From Cephalotus follicularis (Eukaryota > Streptophyta > Magnoliopsida > Oxalidales > Cephalotaceae): 64,000 nt of DNA. Below are positions 24,101 to 36,300 of this stretch, piece by piece. Where the stretch lies: contig BDDD01000311.1 of NCBI GenBank assembly GCA_001972305.1, positions 186,001-250,000 on the forward strand. The letters run 5' to 3'. The notes under the pieces were generated by a model that was not told the origin of the DNA, ran no database searches, and saw only the letters and a list, made by a program, of their open reading frames with translations. The translations under genes were made by a program, and so were the position numbers. Position 1 is the first letter of the stretch; each line of letters begins with the position of its first letter.

Positions 24101-26315
24101 AAATGATCAATGATGGGTCAAATGGAAAGTCATGACAGAGGAGCATGTAGTTTAAAATAATGGTCACTGCATGTGGTTCCAGTATCAAAGATGATGGTTG
24201 ATTCTGATGATGCCAGTCAAGTGGTCGTTTATTGGAGAGCCCCACTGCGCATGTTATATACTGCCATTGCTTTTGAGGGTATTTGAAAATTATTTATCTT
24301 AACAATAAACAACAATGAGCATAGGGAAACTGAAAAGGCCTACATTAGTTACAGTGGTAGTGGAAACAAGTACCTTAACTTTGCCAATAGTCTATTTCGT
24401 AAAAAATTCTAGTGATAAAGTTTACTGTTTCATGTCATCAAATACTGTTATATATATTTTTCCTATAAAATAAAAATAATAATTGATATATAGAATATTA
24501 CAGTCTACTATAAGTTTTTCTTTTTATTTTCATGAAAAATTCTTAATCATATTCTTAGGCGAAGACAAGATATATTGTGTACGTATTCTATTTCTTTTTA
24601 AAAAATATTTTTTGATTCTAAAAAGAGATAAAATATATCTATAGTACACCGTGTCTACATAAAATTTTTCCCATGGTTAGACCCAAGTTTTCTCAAAATC
24701 TTCCCGATTTCTATATAATATAAAAGAGTTATCATAGTCAAACATAAATGAAATTTATCATAAGACACTTATAATATACATGATAATTCATAATATAGAA
24801 ACCTAACGGTCCTTAATACGGGGAATGTTGTCAGCTTAATCGTTATGTGCATTGTTTATTTGTGAGGGAGAATTGGATATGAAGTGACAAGTAGAGCTGA
24901 TGACTCACATGGTGTAGCATCTCTTATGGTTGAGTCCTCGTGCAATATTGAGCGAATAACTCTAGGTTTGCAGACCCTTTGGAGCAAAAGAGAGTGATAG
25001 TAATGTGCTCGAAATCTCACGTAGATTCAAACGTGAAAGGAGGAGATTGTTAAGATTCTTGTGTGATGGTTGCATGTTGTCATACTTGGACTGAACTGGC
25101 CTGGTGAACCGACGAATCGGTCGATGAACCGGCCCAAGTCAATTATCAGACCACTTTTATAGTCGAATCAGTGTTTACCTGATCGATCCATCTGTTGGAT
25201 CGGGCCGGTCAAATCGGTGAACTAACCTGGGTCATTCCGAACAGACCGGGTCAATGCATTTTTTATTTTAAAATTAATTTACTGGTTGACCCATTGACTC
25301 ACCGATTGGATCATTGATCTACTGACCTAGAGTCTCAACCGGTTCAGTCATCAATCCGATTTTGATAACTATGGATGGTTGGATGGTTGAGTCCCACGTC
25401 GAATAATAATATAGAGAGTGAAAGAATATAACATTGGGACCACAATCTAATTGTTTAAGCTTTTGGATTAAGAGGATAAACAATATTATTAATATATATC
25501 AAATATCTTCTTGGAGAACACATGAAGACTTACATGTGAAAAAGAGAGATTCTTATGATTCTCGTATGAGGATTGAGTTGGTCTCAGGTTTGTTTGTGAT
25601 TGTCCTAAGTTCGTCACAATAATTGTGATGCCGTGATAAGTCATCTGTGACATGGTTTATCCATATCCAAGATCGAGCTGTGGTGTATACTGCTTCTCCT
25701 CCTCTTTAACTACTAATCGTTCACATCATTTCGCTTGTCAAAACAAACTGTCCTTGGTATTAGAATAAAACTTTGTCCCTGACAAAGACAAAACGATCAA
25801 AACTTGATGATGTGCAATTTACATGGTTTTTACTGTTTTGCATTGCTTGGAGGACCACTTCCAGCGTTACAGGCATAAATATTCCATTTTTTGTTGGTGA
25901 TAGTTCCACAGAAGCATTAAAAATTCACATGGTTAAGGGATAACGAAATTATCTAATTACTTTACCTTATCTAAATGTTTTTGAAGAATCTCTACATCAT
26001 GCAATTAAGGACCATCTGTGTGCTTATACCATGCATTTCACATAATCAATTGGCAACGTGACATCATAAAAAAAGATAAGATACAATCCCTGTATTAAAA
26101 AAAAAGAAAAATTACCGATTTTACGTCTCAGTGCACACGTAACTTACATGTATTTATTAGTTTACGATATTTCTCTCTCATAATTTGTTGTTTATGTGTT
26201 CATCTGAAACTATATCTCAGTTTTGGTGTGATCAGATTCACAGGCTCCGCAGCACAATACTTCAACAGAAACAGAAGCTGGAGTAGTTGTCACTTCAGAA
26301 AGTCCAAATACCTAA
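21128..26315 (+). CDS. RNA-binding protein with one N-terminal RRM (ARP1-like), six exons
   Basis: Exons: 21128-21310, 21388-21511, 21668-21761, 23447-23483, 23612-23867 and 26236-26315. All introns are GT-AG and the phases agree, giving 257 residues. One RRM fills the first ~95 residues: RNP2 is VFVGGL (18-23) and RNP1 is KGYGFVTF (57-64), split by intron 1 after Phe61. The motif '[21 protein letters not shown]' follows, as in the plant family of ABA-regulated RNA-binding protein 1 (ARP1) and relatives. The C-terminal half is rich in Pro, Tyr and Gln, with a PPPPPP run and '[10 protein letters not shown]', and looks disordered. It ends 'TSESPNT'. Expected role: binding of RNA targets in nucleus and/or cytoplasm. 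The last intron is 2.37 kb and contains repeat DNA. Start: first ATG, with MAHPYY leading into the RRM at the usual distance. Confidence 0.9.
25075..25372. repeat. AACCGG/GACCGG-rich MITE-like repeat in the last intron of the RRM gene
   Basis: About 300 bp with repeated 'gaaccg', 'ggtcaa', 'accgat' and 'cgggcc' motifs in both orientations, ending 'ccgattttgataactatgg'. This is the style of plant MITEs with GTTATCAAAA ends. The left end is degenerate, so the boundary is approximate. It lies wholly within intron 5, so it should not affect the protein. Confidence 0.4.
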
Positions 26316-27794
26316 ACAGAGAAGAAATTATTCCCATCAATAATACATACATGATCTGCCAAAAGCTTTTAATTGTAAAATCCTTAAAATTAATTTTATT
26401 TATCTCACTCAATATTATACCGGCCCCTATCCTCGACCATCTGTTTTTTTGGGTCCATGGCTATAGCTTTTGTTGAGTAATGCTGTGGCAGGAAAATATG
26501 GACTAATCAAGCACCTTAATTATGCATATTTTTTTCCAGAATTCTCTCCATCTATAGAAATAATCTCATTTTTTTCTCCATTTCTGTTTTCTTTCTATAT
26601 TATTTGTTAGACTGTAGTTATATATATACCACACAGTATGTATGAACTGATGGAATTAGACATGTTTAGCAAACACACAAAACACATAAGAGATTACTCG
26701 AGTTCACTCCAATTGTGAGTTACGTCTTGCCAGAGGTTTTTTTTTTAAATGATACTCACAAATATATAGTTCGTACATAAAAAGAGTATCAAACCCTCTT
26801 AAACCATCAAATGAAATAATTCAAAACCAAACATATAATGTAAAATACGAACCTTTTCCAACATGAACATAAGAGAAGTACGTCTCTGAAAAAAATAAAA
26901 AAATTAAAAAATAGGCTTTACAAATATTTGCTTCCCCTCTCGTAACGGGATCAATTATATATACATAAACATAAAATGAAGACGATGGAAAATTATATTG
27001 TTATCGTAATGAAGTAATATATGGCTTACAATGATGATTGATGAGCTTGATCCATACATGTGTCATGTGTCAAAAAAAAAAATCAGTACGGATGTGTCAT
27101 GTGTCAATGTACGCGGATTTATTCCTAATATAAAAAGAGTGTGTATACATGTACATATGTGTGCGTGATCCTAGTTCTGTAAAAAATAGTGTTTTAACTT
27201 TGAGATCTTACGGACTGTGACTCTAATTTTCTTATAGAAAGCTTCCATTAGAGAAGTGGAGATTCTTATAAATGTATCACAATCAGCTCTAGGTTCAGAT
27301 AGGGCTTTTATGGGCTAAAATGAAATGATCAGTACCTTGTAGGCTCTGGGCCATGCATTTAAGAAAAATGGTTATAATTAATTACTTTGTAAATTCATAC
27401 AAAAATAGTATTTCGTGTCAAATAATCATAGAAAGAGAAACAAAATGGACTAATGGTTTTTATGTAAGGTGCGGTTGGCTAGTGTATGGTTATATGACAG
27501 ATTTTTTTCCAAGTATGCATAAAAATACGGATCCTCTGCGTGTTACGTGTGGGTGGATGAAACGATGTCGTTTCAACCGTCTCATTGGAATGACGCTGTT
27601 TAATTTTTTTTGTTCGACTCAATGCCCAAATGATGTCGTTTTAGTGCAAAGTTCAGTAAAAACTTTTCTTTTTTTATTTTTACAAAAGACAAATTTTTTT
27701 ACGGTTGTAATTTAATTTACATCTTTAAAACGGTTGGATTTATAAAAATAGAATAGATTAAACAATTTTGAATTTTTGAGAATTCGGTATAACA
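26316..27794. other. 3' flank of the RRM gene and intergenic DNA
   Basis: No second gene found. The 3' UTR of the RRM gene must lie at the start, but no canonical AATAAA stands out. The motif GATGTCGTTT occurs repeatedly around 27560-27640. An open frame at 27353-27715 has no recognisable family and a biased composition, so I do not call it. Confidence 0.45.
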
Positions 27795-28257
27795 TCACGT
27801 GTTGTTACATCCCTTATTAGGTGGACCGTTTGGATCCATATTATTTTAACATATATTGCTGCATGCTTTATCATGGTAGGTGTAGCTCGCTCCGAGACTA
27901 AACCCTCTCGCTCGACGAATATATTATATAGCGTTACCCCACGTGTTACTATATACCTTACTAAGTGGATCCTTCAACTCCACATCATTATAAAATATAT
28001 TGTTACATGCTTTATCATCATAAGTGTAGCTCGCTCCGAGACTAAAGCCTTCTCGCTCGATAGACGCATTATATAGCGTTACCCTACGTGTTGCTACATG
28101 CCTTACTAGGTGGACTCTTCGGATCCACATCATTCTAAAATAAATTGCTCTATATCTTATCATAGTGAGTGTAACTCGCTCCGAGACCAAATCTCCCTCG
28201 TTCCGAGACTAAATCTCCCTCGCTCGATTAACGCATTATATATAGCGTTACCCCAAT
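27795..28257. repeat. Tandem array, about 3.2 copies of a 144-bp unit
   Basis: The marker 'acgtgtt' recurs at 27798, 27941 and 28086 (spacings 143 and 145). Each unit shares 'ttactaggtgga', 'tccacatcatt', 'ctttatcat', 'gtagctcgctccgagacta' and 'cgctcga', ending 'tatagcgttaccc'. The last unit contains an extra partial 'ctcgttccgagactaaatct' duplication. The array sits in a 3-kb gene-free gap between the RRM gene and copia A. Confidence 0.8.
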
Positions 28258-29298
28258 ATATTTTTTTAGTGCTGTGGCATCACCCTAAAATCCAAAATTT
28301 TTTAATCTATTGTTTATATTTTATAGATTAACCATTAGATTTGATGTTTTAGATATGTAAATCATGCATGTTAATTTTTAAATCAATAAGACATCTCTAA
28401 CTATTATAAATATATAAATTAAAGGACCTCTCAAAATTTTTAAAAAAAAAAAAGCTGTCATTTTGATGTTGGACGCGTTAAAAAAAGAGAGGATGACATC
28501 GTCCCACTTAAAATATAAGATACATTATATATGTTGTAATCTTATCCAAAATTTAGGATCGAAAAATTGGATAGATCAGATCGTAGATATCTAGAGTAAT
28601 TCTATTAATCACAATAATGATATTATTATTATTGAGATGATAAAATATCTTTGATTCAGAACTGTTACATCTTTATTGTTAAGGTTACAAAATGTCTTTG
28701 GTGATTTTTTAAAACATCATAATTGTGACTAGTATTATTATTCCACCATTAATGACACTTTAGTTTTTAATATTAAACCAATAATAATATTTTAGTTATG
28801 ATCTCTTGTAATAACACCCATCCAACTGTTTCAGTTATTTATTCACCGAGATCACTTCGTTTTAATTGTATATGCAGATAATTTGGTTCATGTGTTCAAG
28901 GTCTGGCCTATTTCAATGGGAGTATCTAACTTCGGCCTCTAATCCATAGAAGTTAATTATGAGCTGCATGCAAAATTGACATTGCTCACTGCATTATGCA
29001 GCAATCACATGGCTAAAGTTAATGCCGCATGAAAACAACAATACTTGCTTCTACATTACTGAATGAGTTCCTCCTATTTTTTTTTTCTATCATTAATCTA
29101 TGATTTATATTTAATAAATCTGATCGTTAAATTTTATGCTCTATATATATCGATCATGCATAATAAATTTAAAACAAATTGGACATCTTTTATTATTCCA
29201 TTTACACAATTATATACCCTAATTCAATGGTTATATGAATTTTTTAAAAACTTATATAACCGTTGAATTATCATATATAAATGTGTATAAATAGAATA
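28258..29298. other. AT-rich intergenic DNA left of copia A
   Basis: No gene recognised. The last five bases (GAATA, 29294-29298) are the left copy of the target duplication of copia element A. Confidence 0.5.
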
Positions 29299-29947
29299 TG
29301 TTGTAAAAAACTAGTCTCGAAAACTCTAACAACCTAATAGCAAAGTTTAATCAATCAAACACACACAAGACAATAAAGATAAATCGACACAAGATTTACG
29401 TGGTTCGATCAATGTGATCTACGTCCATGGGCAGAGGTGATATGGTTCTTTCACTATGTAAATATGAGATTACAATGAGTTGCTCACAAACCCTTAGCCC
29501 TTGTTACACCCAGAAAGACCCACTCTCTAGTGCAAAATCGGCTGACGGCTGCTATCTTTCCTGTTGCTCTCTTACTTTTTACCTAAGGAAAACTTCCCTA
29601 TTTATACAAGTCGCGGGGCAGTCGGCTGGACATAAAATCCAGTCGACTGTATCCCCAAAGCAATCGACTGTCTCCCGAGGCAACTGACTATTTTTGTTAA
29701 ACGGATTTCCCAAGTCGCGTCGACAGTCGGCTGTCATCAGACACCAGCCGACTGTCAAGATAATCCAGTCGATTATCCAACATTGACAGCCGACTGGATT
29801 CTGCAGATTGCAAACAGCTCCAGACCCTGCATTCCAGTTGGCTGCCCATCCTTGGCAGCTGACTGCCCATCCAATCCAATCGACTGTCCAACCTTGACAG
29901 CCGACTGGATTCTGCAGAAATGCAGAAAATTTTAGCAAAACTCAACA
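29299..29947 (-). repeat. Left LTR of copia A (3' LTR)
   Basis: Starts TGTTGTAAAAAACTAG and ends CTCAACA on the plus strand, 649 bp. A TATA box on the minus strand lies at 29598-29606 (TATAAATAG). Upstream of it on the minus strand (29610-29930) lie many CAGTCGACTG/CAGCCGACTG boxes, including five GCCGAC cores in the two orientations. Confidence 0.95.
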
Positions 29948-30026
29948 AATCTCAACCTTGGATCAAATTTTCTCCAACATTCACATCAGCTACTTCACAT
30001 CCTTCACCTCTGCCATCCCCAAGAGC

Positions 30027-33000
30027 TTATCTACAACATCCAATTAAGTCCAAGCAAAGCTTGAACTTAATTCCAGGAACCGGTTTAGTCAACCTATCTG
30101 CTGGATTTTTGGCTGTGGCTATTTTCTGAACTGCAATTTCACCTCCTTCGATAACATCCCGAATGAAGTGATATGTGACACTGATGTGCTTGGTTCTCTC
30201 AAGAAACATCTGATTCTTACTCAAATGAATGACACTCTGGCTATCACAATTCACCGTCGAAACCTGCTGTATCAAACCAAGACTACCAACCAAACCACGC
30301 AACCAGATAGCTTCTTTCACCACTTCATTCAATGCCATGTATTCCGCCTCCGTCGTAGACAAGGCCACTGTTAGTTGCAACGTTGCCTTCCAACTAACTG
30401 CACAGCCTGACAAAGTAAACACATATCCAGTAAGCGATCTCTGCTTATCCATGTCACCTGCATAATCAGAATCCGAATAACCCATAACATCCATGCTAGC
30501 AGCTCCACCGCTACCATAAACTAAACCAATATCTGTAGAACCTCTCAAGTACCTCATTATCCATTTCACAGGATCCCAATGAGCTTCACCTGGATTAACC
30601 ATATATCTGCTAACCATACTCACATCATGTGAAATATCTGGCCTAGTGCACACCATGGCATAAATCAGACTACCAACTGCACTAGCATATGGAACTCGAG
30701 ACATGTGCTCCACCTCATCCTCAGTCTTCGACGATAGTGAATCTGACAACTTGAAATGTCCAGCCAACGGAGTACTTACTGGTTTAGACTTTTCCATCCC
30801 AAACCTCTCAAGCACTTTCCTGATATACTTTTCTTGAGATACATATAATCGTCTAGTTGACGATCCATTTGAATCTCCATACCCAATATCTTCTTGGCTG
30901 CACCCAAATCCTTCATTTCAAATTCACTACTTAACTGAGCCTTCAATGTGTTGATCTCAAATTTATCTTTCGATGCAATCAAAATCACATCAACATATAA
31001 CAATAGATACACAAAAGAACCATCCGGGAGTTTCTTCAAGTACAAACAACTATCATACTCACATTGACAATAACTGTTCTTGATCATAAAAGTATCAAAC
31101 CTTTTATACCACTGTCTAGGAGATTATTTCAATCCATACAATGATTTCTTCAGTAGGCATACATGATCTTCTTTCCCTGAAAAATGATAACCTTCTGTCT
31201 GAGACATGTAAATCTGTTCATCTAACTCACTATGTAAGAACGCTGTCTTGACACCCAATTGCTCAAGCTCCAAGTCTTGACAAGCAACCATAGCGAGTAA
31301 CACGCGTATCGAGCTATGCTTCACAACTGGAGAAAATACTCCATGAAAGTCCACTCCCTACTTCTGAGTAAAACCCTTAGCTACTAACCGTGCCTTGAAC
31401 CTCTTTGCCTCAACCCCCGGTATACCTTCCTTTTTCTTGAAGATCCACTTACAACCTACAACCTGTTTCCCCTTTGGCAGCTTTACTAACTCCAAAGTCT
31501 TGTTCTTTTCAAGAGACTGAATTTCTTCATTCATAGCAGTTACCCACTCCGCTGATTCTTTGCTTTTCACTGCTTCCTTATAAGTGGACGGTTCCTCTCC
31601 TTCAACACTTTCAACGACTGACAAAGCAAAGGCTACCGTGTCCGCATGACTGTATCTCAGTGGTGATCTAATCTACCTCCTCTCTCTGCCTCTAGCAATA
31701 CTGTACTGTTGCTCCTGAATTGCTCCATCTCCATCTTCATCTTGCAATTCAATTTGAGTTGACTGACTGGAAGATGCTTCATCTTCCCTTCTCGGAGCTT
31801 CTAAACTAAGCTCCACCTGTTTCTCTACACCAAGGTCTTTCTCACCATTCTCAACAGACTTCTCCTTCTGGTAGACCATAGCAGACTCATCAAATGTCAC
31901 ATCTCTGCTAATAAGAAATTTTGGCAACTTGGGATTTTCAATGCACCACAACCGTTATCCTTTCACCCCATCCGTATACCCTAGATATATGCACTTCTTT
32001 ACCCTCGGCTCAAGTTTACCATCATTCATGTGAGCATAATCAGGACAACCAAATACTTTCAAACCATAATAATCACCCGCGGTGCCTGACCATACCTCCT
32101 ATGGAGTTTGTAACTCAATGACTGTTGATGGAGACCTATTTACCAGGTAAGCTACTGTTTGAACTGCCTCAGCCCAATACTTCTTCGAGAGACCAGCATT
32201 AGAAAGCATGCAGCGAGCTCTTTCTAATAACGTTCTATTCATCCGTTCCGCAGCTCCATTCTGTTGTGATGTTTTTTGTACAGTGTGGTGTCTCACTATA
32301 CCTTAATCCTTGCAGAACTTGTCAAATTCGCCCGAGCAGTACTCCAAACCATTGTCAGTCCGTAGAGTCTTGACCACTCTTCCTGTTTTCTTCTCTACCA
32401 TGGTTTTCCATTGCTTGAACTTGACAAACGCCTCATCCTTACTCTTCAGAAAATATGTCCATACTTTTCTAGAGCAGTCATCAATCAAGGTCATCAAATA
32501 CCGGCTTCCTCCAAGTGACACCTGTGAAGAGGGACCCCAAAGATCAGAATGAATATAATCCAAAATACCTTTGGTCTTGTGAATGGTTGTACTGAATTTC
32601 ACCATACATTGTTTTCCATACACACAATGCTCACAGAAATCCAGTTTCTCCGACTTCAGTCTAGCTAGCAAACCTTTCTTGGACATAATTTGCAACCCTC
32701 TCTCACTCATATGCCCAGACGTATATGCCAAAGCCGAGTAGTATCAGTATCTTTATCCCCTGATGAAGAAGCAACTGCTGCAGTACCCAACACGGTATTC
32801 CCCTGCAGCTGATATAAGCCATCGATCTTCTTTCCCTTTATAATTACCAGTGCACCCCTAAGTACTTTGATTATCCCATTCTCCCCGGTAAACTTGCAAC
32901 CATGAGAATCTAGAACCCCAAGGAAATCAAGTTTTTCTTCAGCCCTGAAACATGCCAAGCTTCCAAAGTTCTGATCACACCGTCAAACATCTTGATCTGA

Positions 33001-33341
33001 ACTTCCCCATATCCGACAACCTTCAATGCATTGTTGTCCCCCAACAGAACCTTCCCTTCCTTGATGTCATAGGTGGCGAACTAATCCCTGTTAGGTATCA
33101 CGTGAAAAGAACATCCTGAATCAGGAATCCAACTACTGGTGTTATTTATGCTAACAGACAGAACTAAGTCTGTATCAGCCTCATCCAAACTTTCATGCAC
33201 TACACTTGCATTAGCTTTGACTGTATTCCCTTTGGCTATTCCCTTTCCCTTGTATCTTGGACAATCAACTTTCAAGTACCCAGTTTCATTACAAATAAAG
33301 CATCGAGAATTCTTAGCTCTTGACTTAGATCGTGACTTACC
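30027..33341 (-). pseudogene. Copia A pol: protease, integrase, reverse transcriptase, RNase H
   Basis: The minus-strand order is as follows. A zinc-knuckle remnant and a protease with the DSG active site (about 33140) come first. The integrase follows, with its zinc-binding region near 32720, the HSDLWGP and RTDNGLEY acidic motifs and 'NGAAERMNRTLLERAR' (32750-32100). Next is the reverse transcriptase (31620-30780) and then RNase H with 'VALSTTEAEYMAL' (30815-30027). The frame is broken several times: a stop replaces Trp after NRD near 33080, a stop replaces Gln after YGLK near 31123, and frames change near 32300 and 31090. The catalytic YVDD box reads YVDV at about 30985-31000, so the polymerase would be inactive even if translated. 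Confidence 0.9.
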
Positions 33342-33346
33342 CCTTT

Positions 33347-36300
33347 TGTAACATCCGTGTCTCGATTAGATTAGTAAGTGTATTTCATAAAATCACAAAG
33401 TAGTGGTAGCATATGATTTGAATTTTTGGGGAGAGACATGTGTGTGGATCACAGAAATGCGTTGAGCGCATTATTGTTATTATCATTTCTATTATTATAA
33501 TGTTAATAAAAAAAAAGAAGAAGAAAACGCCGGGCGCGTCTAGAAGGCGCTAGACGCGCCCAACAAATAAAAGAAATGATACACGGGCGAGAGAAGAAGC
33601 GAGTCAGAGAGAGATAGCGCGAGAGAGAGGGAGAGAATGGGAGAGAGACGCCGGGCGAGGCCAGGAAGGATGACGGACGACGAGCTTCCACTGCCAGGTA
33701 ACCCTTCCCCTTCTCCTTCCTCTTACTTCTCTATTCTTCTTTATTTTCTTCCGCGCCACACGACCACTGCCATTGCTTCCCCGCCGCCATTGTTATCGCT
33801 GTTTGGGACGGTCTTGGTCTAGAAGACCAGCTCACCCTATTTTGACGGTGGCTGAGGCGTCATTTGGCCGGAATTGGCCGGATTCTAGCGGTTGAGTCAA
33901 CTAAACGAGTTGACTCACTGCCGCCTCTACCGCCACTTTTGGTACTGATTCCCGGTGAGTTTTGGCCACCAATAAGTAACTTGAAGGTTGTGGAAGCCAA
34001 TGGTTCCAGAGCAATGACGTCTCGGCCGGAGGGTCGCCGCGGCGACAGCCACCGATTCTTGGCAAGTTACGGGCGGAGACGCGTAGTACAGGACTCGTGG
34101 ACACCTTTTTGTGAAGTGACCAAAATTGTTGGATGACCAACGAGTTGACTCAGTGAGTCAAACTCACTACCGGCGGTGGCTGCCCGTTCCCAGGTGAGTT
34201 ACAGTGAGTTTCGATCAGTAATTTGTTGATCAACGGTTATGGAGGGTCGGTTTTGGGTATCGCCGGCACTTCGGCAGGTTGGCCGGAGTTTCGATTATGG
34301 CAAATTATGTTTCCCATGTGTAGGTCGTAACGATACGTGTTATGTTTATGTAGCGTGAAGGATGGTAGAGTTTCGAAACGATGACGAGAATCGATGACCT
34401 GTTCAAACTTTGAGGGGTTAGTCCGTAGTGGTATTTGGCATTGAATTTGTGAGTAGAACATCTCCTTCCTTACTTTATCTTATTTGTTCTTGATATTTCT
34501 TGATGATGGATATTGCTTCTATTGTGATTCTTAAATGCTATAGCTTGTTGATTCATATAATTTGTTGATAGCCTATTTGTCGATCCTGACTTGTTGATAT
34601 TCTATATTGTCGATTCTTAAGCTTGTTGATAGACCTTGTGGTTGGTTTCCATCATTGTTTATTCAAAATCCTTTATTGGGCATTTTTTATTATTGAACTC
34701 CTATATTGCTATGAGATAGTTTTGTTTGTATATTCATTTTTGCCCTTGCTTTTATTTCCGTTTGGTTCTCGCGGATGGATATTGCTTCATTTGCTATTGT
34801 TATATTCATTCTATCTCTGCATCATCATATTTGAGCTCCGTTGTTGATATCATTGGATAATTCTTGTTCATTATTAGAAAATTTTTGTTATAAGAGCCAT
34901 GTGCTTGTGAACGGGACATTCCTTTCTCTTACTTTTCTTGTGCTTGTTATTCTTCGACGACATTTGTGCCCCTTTTTGTGGTTCTATTATGAAATGGCTA
35001 TTGAGGGACGGATTTGTTGATTTGGATTGGTTTCTGTATTGTTATACTTGAGATTTGTTGTTGATACCGTTGAGCATTTCATTATTTGAGAGTCTTGTTG
35101 TTTTCATATGTGCCTTGTTTTCTTGTGATATGTGATCTTGGTTGAGATTTGTATCCCGGTTGTCTTCTATTAACGTATTCATGATTATGATATGATTATG
35201 AGTGGGTATATGCTCGACGATCTGGGTGACTTGGTCACCTTCTCACATTTGTGATATCGTGACTTGTCATATTGTTATACTATGTTATACTCTGATGCTG
35301 GGTACCGGGTTTTCTGATATGTATTACCGGTCCAAGGAATGGTATATGTTCGACGCTCAACTCTACTTAGCAGGCCCATTGGTCTACGATGGGGTGTTAT
35401 GTGGAAACTGTCCCCGGGTTCCATACCTAGATCTGCGACATACTATTGTCTATGATGGTATGCTGAGTGTGAGTGCAGCAGAGCTGCTTCATTACCCTCC
35501 TATTAGACTGTGTTTGGTTATTGGATATATATATGATTTTTGGACGAGGGCTGGGTCTGTGCACTGATCATGCCGGCCCCTCGGACGAGGCAGAGGCATA
35601 GGCACTCTATACCGGTATATGAAGGATGTGTACAGTCCTGTAGCCTATGGCCTATATTTATATTATTGCTGCAGCGGTTATGATATGACGCCATGTGATT
35701 TGGCGGGGTTATGATATGACGCCATGTGATTTGGCAGGGTTATGATATGACGCCATGTGATTTGACGGGGTTATGATATGACGCCATGTGATTTGGCGGG
35801 GTTATGATATGACGCCATGTGATTTGGCGGGGTTATGATATGACGCCATGTGATTTGGCAGGGTTATGATATGACGCCATGTGATTTGGCAGGGATATGA
35901 GGCAGTGACATGATAGGTACCAGCATCCTCTTATATTTTGTTTGTTTATGATTCTTTGGGCACATATTACATTCTTGATATTCATAATTGTCATTTGAGT
36001 TATGACCGTATCTTTAGACTTGATATCCATATACTTGTTATTATCGTGACTCTCATGTATTTGATTTCTGTCTTGACTTTGATATTCGTTCAATGGACTT
36101 TATTGTTGAATTTGAGTGTTTCTTTTATGGAGCCATGATAGTATTATATTCTCTTTAGTCATTGAGATTGTTCTATGGATTCGTATGTTAATTGTATTAT
36201 TGAGTTCAAGCGTTTCTTTTATGTATCGAGATCTCTTGCCCATATTTCTTTTATACTTGTGATTCTCATCTACATCATGGATTTCATTTATATTTTGGAT

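Noticed and set aside
27353..27715. 120-codon plus-strand open frame
   Set aside because: No recognisable domain, AT-rich composition, no splice or promoter context; too weak to call.
29579..29948. Minus-strand open frames of 83-119 codons (Cys/Trp-rich or Ser/Arg-rich), repeated in the right LTR at 38147
   Set aside because: They lie wholly in LTR U3 DNA built from short CAGTCGACTG-type repeats; the repeat periodicity explains the open frame.
33637..34136. Open frames of 61-90 codons near the start of the gypsy LTR
   Set aside because: They belong to the G+C-rich early LTR region. A spliced leader is possible, but a protein is not supported.
35202..35567. 121-codon plus-strand open frame
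   Set aside because: It lies inside the solo gypsy LTR, has no family resemblance, and sits beside a tandem array.
35676..35897. Regular 31-bp repeats resembling a CRISPR array
   Set aside because: The copies are directly adjacent with no spacers, the host is a plant, and the array lies inside a gypsy LTR.
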